Assembly (NCBI RefSeq): GCF_002575655.3
Contig: NC_053041.3
Coordinates: forward strand, 371,797,054-371,861,053
Direction: 5' to 3'
DNA: 64,000 nucleotides
From: Aegilops tauschii subsp. strangulata
Taxonomy: Eukaryota; Streptophyta; Magnoliopsida; Poales; Poaceae
Positions 43,474-55,191 of the stretch are shown in pieces. The position numbers and the translations under genes are program-made. The notes beneath the pieces are model-generated. The model did not search any database. It saw only the letters and a list, made by a program, of their open reading frames with translations, and was not told where the DNA came from. The first letter of the stretch is position 1. The number at the start of each line of letters is the position of its first letter.

Positions 43474-46328
43474 TTCCGCTAAAAAATTGAAAGCCAAAGA
43501 TGGCAATACCTAGATCTATCCTTGCTCTTATGCCTAGCTAGGGGCGTTAAACGATAGCGCTTGTTGGGAGGCAACCCAATTTTATTTTTAGTTTTTTGCT
43601 TTTTGCTTCTGTTTAGGAATAAATATTTTATCTAGCCTCTGGTTAGATGTGTTTTTATGTTTTAATTAGTGTTTGTGCCAAGTTTAACCTATAGGATCTT
43701 CTTGGATGATAGTTATTTGATCTTGCTGAAAATTCCAGAAACTTTCTGTTCATGAAAATAATTGTTAAAAATCACCAGAACGTGATAAAATATTGATTCC
43801 AATTGCTGCTGATCAATAAACAAATTATCTAGGCCGTCCAATTTTGGCTCAAGTTTTGGAGTTCCAGAAGTTTGCGTTAGTTACAGATTACTACAGACTG
43901 TTCTGTTTTTGACAGATTCTGTTTTTCGTGTGTTGTTTGCTTATTTTGATGAACCTATGGCTAATAAAATAGTTTATAAACAATAGAGAAGTTGGAATAC
44001 AGTAGGTTTAACACCAATATAAATAAAGAATGAGTTCATTACAGTACCTTGAAGTGGTGTTTTGTTTTCTTCCGCTAACGGAGCTCACGAGATTTTCTGT
44101 TAAGTTTTGTGTTGTGAAGTTTTCAAGTTTTGGGTAAAAGATTTGATGGATTATGGAACAAGGAGTGGCAAGAGCCTAAGCTTGGGGATGCCCATGGCAC
44201 CCCAAGATAATCTAAGGACACCAAAAAGCCAAAGCTTGGGGATGCCCCGGAAGGCATCCCCTCTTTCGTCTACTTCCATCGGTAACTTTACTTGGAGCTA
44301 TATTTTTATTCACCGCATAATATGTGTTTTGCTTGGAGCGTCTTGTATGATTTGAGTCTTTGCTTTTTAGTTTAACACAATCATCTTTGCTGTACACACC
44401 TTTTGAGAGAGACACACATGATTCAGAATTTATTAGAATACTCTATGCGCTTCACTTAAATCTTTTGGGCTATATAGTTTTTGCTCTAGTGCTTCACTTA
44501 TATCTTTTAGAGAACGGCGGTGGTTTTGTTTTATAGAAACTATTATTCTCTCATGCTTCACTTATATTATTCTAAGAGTCTTAAACAGCATGGTAATTTG
44601 CTTAAATTGGGAAATTAATCCTAATATGCTAGGTATTCAAGACTAGTAAAAACTTTCTTATGAGTGTGCTGAATACTAAGAGACGTTTGATGCTTGATGA
44701 TTGTTTTGAGATATGGAGGTAGTGATATTAAAGTTGTGCTAGTTGAGTAATTGTGAATTTGAGAAATACTTGTGTTGAAGTTTGCAAGTCCCATAGCATG
44801 CACGTATGGTAAACGTTATGTAACAAATTTGAAACATGAGGTGTTCTTTGATTGTCCTCCTTATGAGTGGCGGTCGGGGACGAGCGGTGGTCTTTTCCTA
44901 CCAATCTATTCCCCTAGGAGCATGCGCGTAGTGCTTGGTTTTTTATGACTTGTAGATTTTTGCAATAAGTATGTGAGTTCTTTATGACTAATGTTGAGTC
45001 CATGGATTATACGCACTCTTACCCTTCCACCATTGCTAGCCTCTTCGGTACCGTGCATTGCCCTTTCTCACATTGAGAGTTGGTGCAAACTTCGCCGGTG
45101 CATCCAAACCCCGTGATATGATACGCTCTTTCACACATAAACCTCCTTATATCTTCCTCAAAACAACCACCATACCTACCTATTATGGCATTTCCATAGT
45201 CATTCCGAGATATATTGCCATGCAACTTTCCACCGTTCCGTTTATTATGACACGCTCATCATTGTCATATTGCTTTGCATGATCATGTAGTTGACATCGT
45301 ATTTGTGGCAAAGCCACCGTTCATAATTTTTCATACATGTCACTCTTGATTCATTGCTATCCCGGTATACCACCGGAGGCATTCATATAGAGTCATACTT
45401 TGTTCTAGTATCGAGTTGTAATCATTGAGTTGTAAATAAATAGAAGTGTGATGATAATCATTCATAGAGCACTGTCCCAATAAAAAAAGATAAAGGCCAA
45501 AAAAAAGAAGGCCCCAAAAAAATTATAAATAAAACAGGACAATGCTACTATCCTTTTTTTTCCACACTTGTGCTTGAAATTAGCACCATGTTCTTCACGA
45601 TAGAGAGTCTCTTGTTTTGTCACTTTCATATACTAGTGGGAATTTTTCATTATGGAACTTGGCTTGTATATTCCAACAATGGGCTTCCTCAAATGCCCTA
45701 GGTCTTCGTGACCAAGCAAGTTGGATGCACACCCACTTAGTTTCTTTTGTTGAGCGTTCATGCATATATAGCTCTAGTGCATCCGTTGCATGGCAATCCC
45801 TACTCGTTGCATTAACATCAATCGGTGGGCATCTCCATAGCTCATTGATTAACCGCGTTGATGTGAGACTTTCTCCTTTTTTGTCTTCTCCACATAACCC
45901 CCATCATTATATTCTATTCCACCCATAGTGCTATATCCATGGCTCACGCTCATGTATTGCATGAAGGTTGAAGAAGTTTGAGATTACTAAAGTATGAAAC
46001 AATTGCTTGGCTTGTCATCGGGGTTGTGCATGATGAGAGCATTCTTGTGTGACGGAAATGGAGCATGACTAAACTATATGATTTTGTAGGCATAAACTTT
46101 CTCTGGCCATGTTATTTTGAGAGGACATAATTGCTTAGTTAGTATGCTTGAAGTATTATTACTTTTATGTGAATATTAAACTTTTATCTTGAATCTTTCG
46201 GATCTGAATATTCATACCACAAGTAGGAGAATTACATTGAAATTATGCCAAGTAGCATTCCACATAAAAAATTCTGTTTTTATCATTTACCTACTCGAGG
46301 ACGAGCAGGAATTAAGCTTGGGGATGCT
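43474..46328 (+). mobile_element. Non-coding internal region of the Athila-like element
   Basis: About 2.9 kb without a pol domain on either strand. Two copies of AGC(C/T)TGGGGATGCCC (about 44178 and 44234) and the purine-rich AGCTTGGGGATGCT just before the second LTR (polypurine tract, 46315-46328) are the recognisable parts. The short frames in it are not supported. The element looks non-autonomous. Confidence 0.7.
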
Positions 46329-46583
46329 TGATACGTCTCCAACGTATCTATAATTTTTGACTGTTCCATGCTATGTTATATTCTGTTTTGGACATTAATG
46401 GGCTTTATTATACACTTTTATATTATTTTTGGGACTAACCTATTAACCGGAGGCCCAGCCCAGAATTACTGTTTTTTTTGCCTATTTTAGAGTTTCGCAA
46501 AAAAAGAATATCAAACGCAGTCCAAACGGAATGAAACTTTCGGGAACGTGATTTTCGGAACGAATGTGGTCCAAAGGACTTGG
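46329..46583 (+). mobile_element. 3' LTR of the Athila-like element, first part
   Basis: TGATACGTCTCCAACGTATC again, homologous to 41234 onward, for 255 bp up to the Fatima-like insertion. The last five bases (cttgg, 46579-46583) are the target copy of that insertion. The second part is 59268-60590. Confidence 0.92.
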
Positions 46584-47055
46584 TGAGGGAGTCCTGGATT
46601 AGGGGGTCCTCGGACTACCGGACTATATACTTTGGTCGGACTGTTGGACTATGAAGATACAAGATTGAAGACTTCGTCCCGTGTCCGGATGGAACTCTCC
46701 TTTGCGTGGAAGGCAAACTTGGCAATTCGGATATGTAGATCTCCTCCCTTGTAATCGACTGTGTGTAACCCTAGCCCCCTCCGGTGTCTATATAAACCGG
46801 AGGATTTAGTCCGTAGGACAAACAACAATCATAATAATAGGCTAGCTTCTAGGGTTTAGCCTCTACGATCTCGTGGTAGATCAAATCTTGTAATACTCAT
46901 ATCATCAAGATCAATCAAGCAGGAAGTAGGGTATTACCTCCATCGAGAGGGCCCGAACCTGGGTAAACATCGTGTCCCCCGCCTCCTGTTACCATCCGCC
47001 TTAGACGCACAGTTCGGGACCCCCTACCCGAGATCCGCCGGTTTTGACACCGACA
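46584..47055 (+). mobile_element. 5' LTR of a Fatima-like Gypsy element (472 bp)
   Basis: It begins TGAGGGAGTCCTGGATTAGG and ends GACACCGACA, and is matched by an equally long LTR at 58796-59267. The target duplication cttgg is at 46579-46583 and 59268-59272. TATATAAA lies at 46789-46796. The internal start TTGGTGCTTTCATTGAGAG follows directly. By eye the two LTRs differ at about 16 positions (3-4%). The family name is from memory. Confidence 0.95.
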
Positions 47056-47099
47056 TTGGTGCTTTCATTGAGAGTTACACTGTGCCGTCACCATAAGGC

Positions 47100-49909
47100 T
47101 TGATGGCTACTTCAATCATCCGCAACGATGCAATCCAGGGTGAGATTTTTCTCCCCGGACAGATCTTCGTATTCGGCGGCTTCGCACTGCGGGCCAACTC
47201 ACTTGGCCATCTGGAGCAGATCGAGAGATACGCCCCTGGCCGTCAGGTCAGGTTCGGAAACTTAAACTATACTGCCGACATCCGTGGAGACTTGATCTTT
47301 GACGGATTCGAACCCATGTCAGATGCGCCGCACAGTCACGACGAACATGATTTAGCTCTGCCGTCGGACGGTGCTCGGGAGATCAGACCTGTGGCTACTC
47401 CGGCCCTCGATCCGGAGCAGATTGCACCGTCCGAGGACGGGTGGATGGACCCCGCCACGGAGGCCGCACACTCAGTGGCTTTAGAGCCGAATACTGACTT
47501 CACCTCCTATGAGACCTGTGTTGCCGGATCCTTGGATTCGTCCACGGCCACGCGTTCTGAGCCGCCTGCGTCCGTGCCTATCGAATCTGATTGGGCACCG
47601 ATCATGGAGTTTTCCTCCGCGGATATCTTTCAGCACTCGCCCTTGGGCGATGTGCTAAATTCATTAAGGTCTCTCTCCTTGTCTGGAGGCCCTTGGCCAA
47701 ACTGTGTCCGGCTTGAGTGGGAAGCGGACGACGAAGAAATTCGTTCCCCACCCACCACCCACTTAATAGCCACTGTCGACGACTTAACCGACATGCTCGA
47801 TTTCGGCTCCGAAGACATCGACGGTATGCACGATGATGCAGGAGACGAACAGGAACCACCGCCCACAGGCGCTGGACTGCCACCTCATCATATGATATAT
47901 ACATGGTGGACACCCCCAAAGATGGCGATGGAGATAAGGCAACGGAGGATAATCCCTCCAAGAAGCAACCCAAGCACCGGCGTCAGCGGCGCCGCTCTAA
48001 GTCCCACCATAGCAAAAGCAGCGATACCGGCACAAAAGACAATTACGCTCCGGATAGTGCCGAAGACGAAGACAATCCCTTCCAGCCAGGCCTCGAGCAG
48101 GAGGATGGGCAAGCTAGCCCTCAAGAACAGGCAGCAGACGGAGAATCAGAGGATGACAATTACATGCCTCTCTCCGAAGACGAGGTGAGCCTCGGCGACG
48201 AAGAATTTATCGTGCCTGAGGATCCCGTCGAGCAGGAGCGCTTCAAGCGCCGGCTTATAGCCACAGCAAATAGCCTGAAGAAAAAGAAACAACAACTTCG
48301 AGCTGACCAAGACCTGCTAGCAGATAGATGGACTGAGGTCCTGGCGGCCGAAGAATACGAACTCGAGCACCCAACAAAAAGTTACCCAAAGCGCAGGCTG
48401 CTACCCCAACTCGAGGAGGAAGCATTAAAACCTACATTACCAGCGTATGATGCGGCTGATCGGCCACCTCGTGGCCGAGACAGAGCGGCATATCAGCCCG
48501 AAGTCCAGCCTGCACCCCGTCGCGAGTCAAACAAAAACACCAACGTCCGAGGCAACACGCAGGACCTGCGAGACGTATTGGAAAACAAAGTAGGACATAC
48601 AAGATCGATCTACGGATCACGGGGGCGCGCCCCAACATGTGACGACGATCGTCACGCCAGATACACTAAAAGCAAATCCGGCCGGGCCGAATACAGCAGA
48701 CAAGACTCGTATGAACTGCGTCGTGACATAGCCCGGCACAGAGGCGCCGCACACCCCCTATGCTTCACTGATGAAGTAATGGATCACGAATTCCCAGAAG
48801 GATTTAAACCCATGAACATTGAGTCATATGATGGTACAACAGACCGCGCGGTATGGATCGAGGATTTCCTCCTCCACATCCACAAGGCCTGCGGTGATGA
48901 TCTACATGCCATCAAGTACCTCCCACTAAAACTCAAAGGACCAGCTCGGCATTGGCTCAATAGCCTGCCAGCAAACTCCATTGGCAGTTGGGAGAATTTG
49001 GAAGATGCATTCCTTGACAACTTCCAGGGCACTTATGTGCGACCACCGAATGCCGATGACTTGAGCCACATAACCCAACAGCCACGGGAATCGGCCAGGA
49101 AATTCTGGACTCGGTTCCTAACTAAAAAGAACCAAATTGTCGACTGTTCGGATGCCGAGGCCTTAGCGGCATTTAAGCATAACATCCGTGACGAGTGGCT
49201 CGCCCGACACATCGGCCAAGAGAAGCCGAAGTCCATGGTAGCCCTCACGACACTCATGACCTGCTTTTGCGCGGGTGAAGACAGCTGGCTGGCTCGCAGC
49301 AACAACACATCGAGAAATCATGGCAATTCAGATGCCAAGGATAGTAACGGCAGACCACGTCGCAATAGACACAAGCGCCGCAGCAACAGCGACAACGCCG
49401 AAGACACGTCAGTCAATGCCAGATTCAGTGGCTCTAAATCCGGTCAGCGGAAGAAGCCGTTCAAAAGAAGCAATCTGGGCCCGTCCTGTTTGGACCGCAT
49501 ACTCGATCGCTTGTGTCAAATTCACGGCACCCCCGATAAGCCAGCCAACCACACCAACAGAGAATGCTGGGTGTTCAAACAGGCCGGCAATTTGAATACC
49601 GAAAACAAGGAAAAGGGGCTGCATAGCAACGATGAGGAGGAGCCCCGGCCGCAGAACACAGGAGGACAGAAGAAATTTGCTCCCCAAGTGAAAACGGTGA
49701 ACATGATATACGCAACCCATATTCCCAAGAGGGAACGGAAGCGTGCACTAAGGGACGTCTATGCGATGGAGCCAGTCGCCCCAAAGATCAACCCATGGTC
49801 CTCTTGTCCGATCACCTTCGATCGCAGGGACCACCCCACTAGTATTCGTCATGGCGGTTCTGCCGCATTGGTCCTTGACCCCATCATTGACGAATTTCAC
49901 CTCACTTGA
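47100..49909 (+). pseudogene. Gag of the Fatima-like Tat element, frameshifted
   Basis: The first frame (47100 to about 47900) is a long acidic N-terminal region with FVFGGFALRANSLGHLEQIE. Near 47896-47902 one base is gained or lost and the second frame takes over (VVDTPKDGDGDK-type segment onward). It holds Lys/Arg- and Asp/Glu-rich stretches, a helical region (about 48230-48330), the capsid core (FPEGFKPMNIESYDGTTDRA, GPARHWLNSLPANSIGSWEN, RESARKFWTRFLTKKNQIVD) and a basic nucleocapsid part. The frame stops at a TGA at 49907-49909, where the next codons continue straight into the protease, so this TGA probably arose from a CGA. Confidence 0.85.
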
Positions 49910-50674
49910 GTCCTTATGGACGGTGGCAGTAGCCTGAACTTGCTCTATCAGGATACGGTGCGCAAAATGGGCATAGACCCCTCGAGGATCAAACCCACCA
50001 AAACCACCTTTAAAGGTGTCATCCCAGGTGTAGAGGCCTGTTGCACGGGCTCAATCACACTGGAGGTGGTCTTCGGATTTCCGGACAACTTCCGAAGCGA
50101 GGAGTTAATCTTCGATATCGTCCCCTTTCGCAGCGGCTATCATGCACTGCTCGGACGAACCGCATTTGCTAGATTCAATGTGGTACCGCATTATGCATAC
50201 CTCAAACTCAAAATGCCAGGACCATGCGGGGTTATAACAGTTAATGGAAACACTGAACGCTCGCTCCGCACGGAGGAGCACACTGCGGCCCTCGCAGCAG
50301 AAGCGAAAGCGGCCTTATTAGGCAAACTGCCAATTCAGCGAAAAAGACCCCGGACACCTTCAAGCGATTCCGGAGTACCCCGCAGGAGGATCGCCACACA
50401 CGTTTTGAGCTCGCCTAGCAATTCGGCCTCCGTCCTAGTCCCAGTGAAGCGGCGAAATTTGCGCCACGCGTACATAACTATGCACTCAAGATACCATGGG
50501 CATAGGCGGAGGCACGGCTATGGCACGTCCCACAATGCGTCTCAACCGCCCCAGGGGCCGTATACCTTTATCATTTTCTCTCTTTCAGGACCTTACTCTC
50601 TGGAAGCCCTTTCCGGCAGTCTGATTGTTGGACCCATCGCGGGAAGGAAATACCAAGGAAGCAAGATGCTCTGA
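49910..50674 (+). pseudogene. Aspartic protease of the Fatima-like element
   Basis: It is in the same frame as the second half of gag. The active-site strand is LMDGGSSLNLLYQDT (Asp-Gly-Gly). It is followed by the ELIFDIVPFRSGYHALLGR and FARFNVVPHYAYLKLKMPGP segments, which are close to the Tat protease at 12700-13020. After about residue 130 the sequence becomes basic and unrecognisable up to a stop at 50674. No RT, RNase H or integrase follows before the solo LTR or after it. Confidence 0.8.
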
Positions 50675-51380
50675 CGTACAAGGGAATCCCTAGGTGGTCT
50701 CTGATAACGATCGATATACCTGTTTTACATACCCATACGCAGCTTGCCCTTGGATAGGACATGTCAAATAGTCCTATTTTTTTGCTTATTGCACTACTTG
50801 TATCCGTACGCTTTGACGTATAATTTAATAACAATGCATAGCGTTAGTCTATTATTGCATTTCCTTTTTTTCCTTGTCTGCTTATTTACGACAAATTGCA
50901 CCCGTTCATTCTGGTACGACCAGTGCGCCAGGGGCTTCAGTGTACCCCACAACACGGGGTGAAAAGTCCGAACACTTTCGACAGTGCGGCACCCCGAACT
51001 TATAGCATTATATGCATCAGCTCTGAATCATGTCTTGCGTCAATAGTTGGGTTTGCCCGGCTCCCATGATTTGGTACCTTACGTTCCGCTATATCGGCTA
51101 AGGTAGCACTGGGAGAACTACTGTGATTATGTCCCGGTTCTTCCGGACGAGCACCTCAGTAGAGAAAGCCGAAAACTGACTGTCATGATGTGGCGAGAGC
51201 TGGTCGCTGTTCGAGAGGTTTCAAATCCTTAAAGATTTTTTCTGCTTCAGGCGAGGAGTCAGCCTTGTCCGATTTAGGCGTACATAGCGCCCCAAGTTCG
51301 GCCTTCCGAATACTAGGGGCTTCGCCAAAATTTAAAATTGTAGACTTCTATGGCTAAGTGGGAGTGATAAAGCCTTATAG
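50675..51380 (+). mobile_element. Fatima-like internal spacer, no gene seen
   Basis: AT- and T-rich sequence without a coding frame, up to the solo LTR inserted at 51381. The last five bases (tatag) are the target copy. Confidence 0.6.
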
Positions 51381-51684
51381 TGTGACGCCCCCGATTTGAC
51401 CGTACACTAATCATGCACGCAAATGTGTACGATCAAGATCAGGGACTCACGGGAAGATATCACAACACAACTCTAAAACATAAATAAGTCATACAAGCAT
51501 TATAATACAAGCCAGGGGCCTCGAGGGCTCGAATACAAGTGCTCGATCACAGACGAGTCAGCGGAAGCAACAATATCTGAGTACAGACATAAGTTAAACA
51601 AGTTTGCCTTAAGAAGGCTAGCACAAACTGGGATACAGATCGAACGAGGCGCAAGCCTCCTGCCTGGGATCCTCCTAACTACTC

Positions 51685-51779
51685 CTAGTCATCGTCAGCA
51701 GGCTGCACGTAGTAGTAGGCACCTCCAGTGTCGTAGGTGTCATCGTCGACGGTGGCGTCTGGCTCCTGGACTCCAACAT
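51685..51779 (-). other. LTR split ORF, exon B (copy 2)
   Basis: The 95-nt block follows the acceptor GTCGCAACCAG and ends at a TAG (51685-51687). It joins exon A in phase 1 across a 1252-bp GC-AG intron. It encodes VQEPDATVDDD, then GGAYYYVQPADDD. It is nine bases shorter than copy 1 and has no premature stop. Confidence 0.55.
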
Positions 51780-53031
51780 CTGGTTGCGACAACCAGATAG
51801 AAAGGAAAGGGGGAAAAGAGGGAGAGAAGCAACCGTGAGTACTCATCCAAAGTACTCGCAAGCAAGGAGCTACACTGCATATGCATGGGTATATGTGTAA
51901 AGGGGCATATCAGTGGACTGAACTGCAGAACGCCAGAATAAAAGGGGGATAGCTAGTCCTGTCGAAGACTACGCTTCTGGTCATCTCCATCTTGCAGCAT
52001 GTAGAAGAGAGTAGATTGAAGTCCTCCAAGTAGCATCGCATAGCATAATCCTACCCGGCGATCCCCTCCTCATCGCCCTGTTAGAGAGCGATCGCCGGGT
52101 TGTATCTGGCACTTGGAAGGGTGTATTTTATTAAGTATCTGGTTCTAGTTGTCATAAGGTCAAGGTACAACTCCGGGTCGTCCTTTTACCGAGGGACACG
52201 GCTATTCGAATAGATAAACTTCCCTGCAGGGGTGCACCACATAACCCAACACGCTCGATCCCATTTGGCCGGACACACTTTTCTGGGTCATGCCCGGCCT
52301 CGTAAGATCAACGCGTCGCAGCCCCACCTAGGCACAACAGAGAGGTCAGCACGCCGGTCTAACCCTATGCGCGCAGGGGTCTGGGCCCATCGCCCTATGC
52401 ACACCTGCACGTTGCGTACGCGGCCGGAAGCAGACCTAGCCTAGTGGCGTTCCAGTCCAATCCGGCGCGCGCCACTCAGTCACTGACGTCACGAAGGCTT
52501 CGGCTGATACCACGACGCCGGGATACCCATAACTACTCCCGCGTAGATGGTTAGTGCGTATAGACCAAATGGCCAGACTCAGATCAAATACCAAGAACTC
52601 GTTAAGCGTGTTATGTCGAAGTAACCGCGGACGTCGTCCAGGGCCAGGCCCACCTCTCACCTAGGCGGTCTCAACCTGCCCTGTCGCTCCGCCACCAAGG
52701 TCCACTTGCGGGTACTCCTACGAGCCGACCCGACTTTAGTCATCACATGTGTCATGTATATAGTATATAAGTATATACCCGTGATCACCGCCCAGGTGAT
52801 CACGGCCCGATAGTATAGCTCAGCAGACGGACAAGAATGTAGGGCCACTGATGGAAAACTAGCATCCTATACTAAGCATGTAGGATTGCAGGTAAAGGTA
52901 ACAACAGTAGTAGCTAGGATAGGCTATGCATCAAGATAGGATATCGGAAAGCAGTAACATGCTACACTACTCTAATGCAAGCAGTATAGAGAAGAATAGG
53001 CGATATCTGGTGATCAAGGGGGGGGGCTTGC

Positions 53032-53106
53032 CTGGTTGCTCTGGCAAGTAGGAGGGGTCGTCAACTCCGTAGTCGAACTGGGCAGCAGCAGTGTCGGTCT
53101 CGTAGT
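53032..53106 (-). other. LTR split ORF, exon A (copy 2)
   Basis: The 75-nt block lies between CTTCTCTCCGGTAG and the donor ACCAG|GCAAGC. It encodes YETDTAAAQFDYGVDDPSY and then four more residues plus one base. Compared with copy 1 it has one extra and one missing codon, so indels preserve the frame. Confidence 0.55.
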
Positions 53107-54952
53107 CTACCGGAGAGAAGAGGGGGAAGAAACAGTAAATACAATGCAAACATAAACATGACGATGCGTGACATGACAATGAGCAGTGCGAGGTGTGTCC
53201 TAACGCGACAGTAGGTGGTACCGGCGCAGGGGGGACATCCGGGAAAGTATTCCCGATGTTTTGCGTTTTCGGACAGATGGACCGGAGGGGGAAAGCTGCG
53301 AGTTCGATAGGTTAGGGAGGTGTGGTGGACGAACGGACTGCGTATCCGGATTCGCCTCGTCGTTCTGAGCAACTTTCATGTTGAAAATATTTTAATCCGA
53401 GTTAGGATTAAAAGATATGATTTTCTAAAGATTTTATTAATTTTTGGAATTTAATTAAATATTTAATTTAATTCGAAAATGGATTTATGACATGAGCATG
53501 ATGTCATGCTGACGTTAGCAGTCAACGTTGACCGTTGACCTGGTCAACCTGACAGGTGGGTCCCACCTGTCAGTGACTGTTAGTTAATTAACTACTGTTT
53601 AGTTAAATTAATTAACTAATTAGATTAGTTTAAACATGATTAATTAACTTAATTAATTTAGTTAATTAATTAATTAAATTTATTTTTATTTTCTTTATTT
53701 ATTTATTTATTAAATTTTACTAATTAATTTATTATTTATTATTATTATTATTTTTTAACGTTCTCAGGGGGGTGTGGGGCCCTTAGTCAGTGGCCTAGAG
53801 GGCCACCGCGGGGCGGGTGCTAGTGGGTAACGGGCGCAGGGCGCAGGGCGCGTGGGCGCCATCGCCGGCAGAGGGCGTAGCCCGGCATGGCGGGGCGAGG
53901 CGCGCCGGCCGGCCGCAGCAGGCGGAGGCGGGGGGGGGGAGCGACGGCGTGCGGCGGCTTGGCCGGAGCAGAGCCGCAGCAGGGGACGGGCAGCGGCGGC
54001 CACGCGCGGCCATGGGCGCGTGCGGAGGCGAGGGTGCGGGGCGAACGGACGGCGTGCGAGGCCACCGCGGGCGGGCGGCTGTGGGCGCACGCGACGGCAC
54101 GCCGGGCGAGGCAAGGCCGCGGTGAGCGCGGTCGGTGCGCGTATAGGCGATGGTCAGGGGCGTGCGAGCGCGTACGGGGACGAGGGGAGAGAAGAGGCCG
54201 GGGGCCTCACCGGCGTTCGTGGGGTCTGGAAGCGGGCTCGGAGAGGGGGACGAGGAAGGGGCGGCGTTCGGGTCGCCGGCGACGAGTGCGGCGGGGTGAC
54301 GGGGTCGAGGGCGCGGCGCCGGAACAGCGGCCTCGGCTCGGGACGACGAGGAGGTGAGGAGGCGAGGGGCTTCAGCGAGGTGGTGGTGGCGACGGGCGAC
54401 GCGGTCGTCGCGGCGACGGGGGCGATTCGGGGGCGAGGTGAGGCAGCGGCGGCGGGGTCGAGCCCTCCCCGATCCAGATCGAGGGGAGAGGGGAGTGAAC
54501 GTGGTGGAGGGCGAGTGGGGAGTGGGGAGTGGGTGCGGGGGCTAGGGTTTCGGGTGTGGGGTGGTTAGGTGTAGGGCTGGGGTGGGCCGGCCTGGTGGGC
54601 GGCCTGGCTAGCAGCTGGGCCGGTTGGCCCAGTGGGGGGGGTTCTATTCTTCTATTTTTTTCTCTTTCTGTTTGTTTTCTCTTTTGTATTTTCTTTCATT
54701 ATTTCTTTTCTGTTTTAATTCATTTAAAAGTATTTAGGCATTTTATAAAAATGTGTTTACTTCACCATAATTACCGAATAATTGACATAGTCCGAACATT
54801 TTTATTTTAATATTTGAAAACTTTTGTCGTTTGACTTATCTAGGATTTAAATTTGAAACGGTTTTGATTTAACCCGAGATTAATTACAGTGACAGAGGTG
54901 ACGTGCCATCATTAACGTGAGATTACTGTAGCATGATTATCCGGGCGTTACA

Positions 54953-55191
54953 TATAGTCTGATTGCCTGGTTCGTTGTGTTGAACACCTCCTTCGAAGGA
55001 CCCAAAACTGGGATAAAGAGTGATCAGGTTTATCCCGAACAACCCAATACTAGTTACATGGGGGCAGAAGCCGACGACTGGCCAACTCTCAGATTTTATA
55101 AACGGCCGCACAGAAGGTAATATTTTAAATTAACAAAGCGTTACATAGCGCACATGAACTTGTTTCATATTATAGGATCACATGAGTACAT
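54953..55191 (-). mobile_element. Fatima-like internal sequence after the solo LTR
   Basis: About 240 bp of non-coding sequence: a tatag target copy, then what would be the 3' end region of the antisense gene that follows. No other signal. Confidence 0.5.

Larger units (their letters stand above)
51381..54952 (-). mobile_element. Solo LTR of the long-LTR Gypsy family (3572 bp)
   Basis: On the minus strand it starts TGTAACGCCC (54952) and ends GGGGGCGTCACA (51381). The exact target duplication tatag lies at 51376-51380 and 54953-54957. It is the same family as the LTR at 33215-39107 by both ends and by the exon-like blocks, in the opposite orientation. It contains an AT-rich stretch of TTAATTAA-type repeats (53590-53760) and a GC-rich part (53765-54570), where long frames on both strands are composition artefacts. 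A GCCG|GTGAGG donor-like site lies at about 54215 on the minus strand. Confidence 0.92.

Noticed and set aside
43474..46328. Search for pol or env in the Athila-like internal region
   Set aside because: No RT, integrase, protease or membrane-protein pattern on either strand.
52720..52850. Possible tRNA or small RNA in the solo LTR
   Set aside because: No cloverleaf or A/B box pattern seen; ordinary LTR sequence.
53764..54568. Frames of up to 238 codons on both strands
   Set aside because: Very GC-rich LTR segment, Arg/Gly/Ala repeats, no domain.
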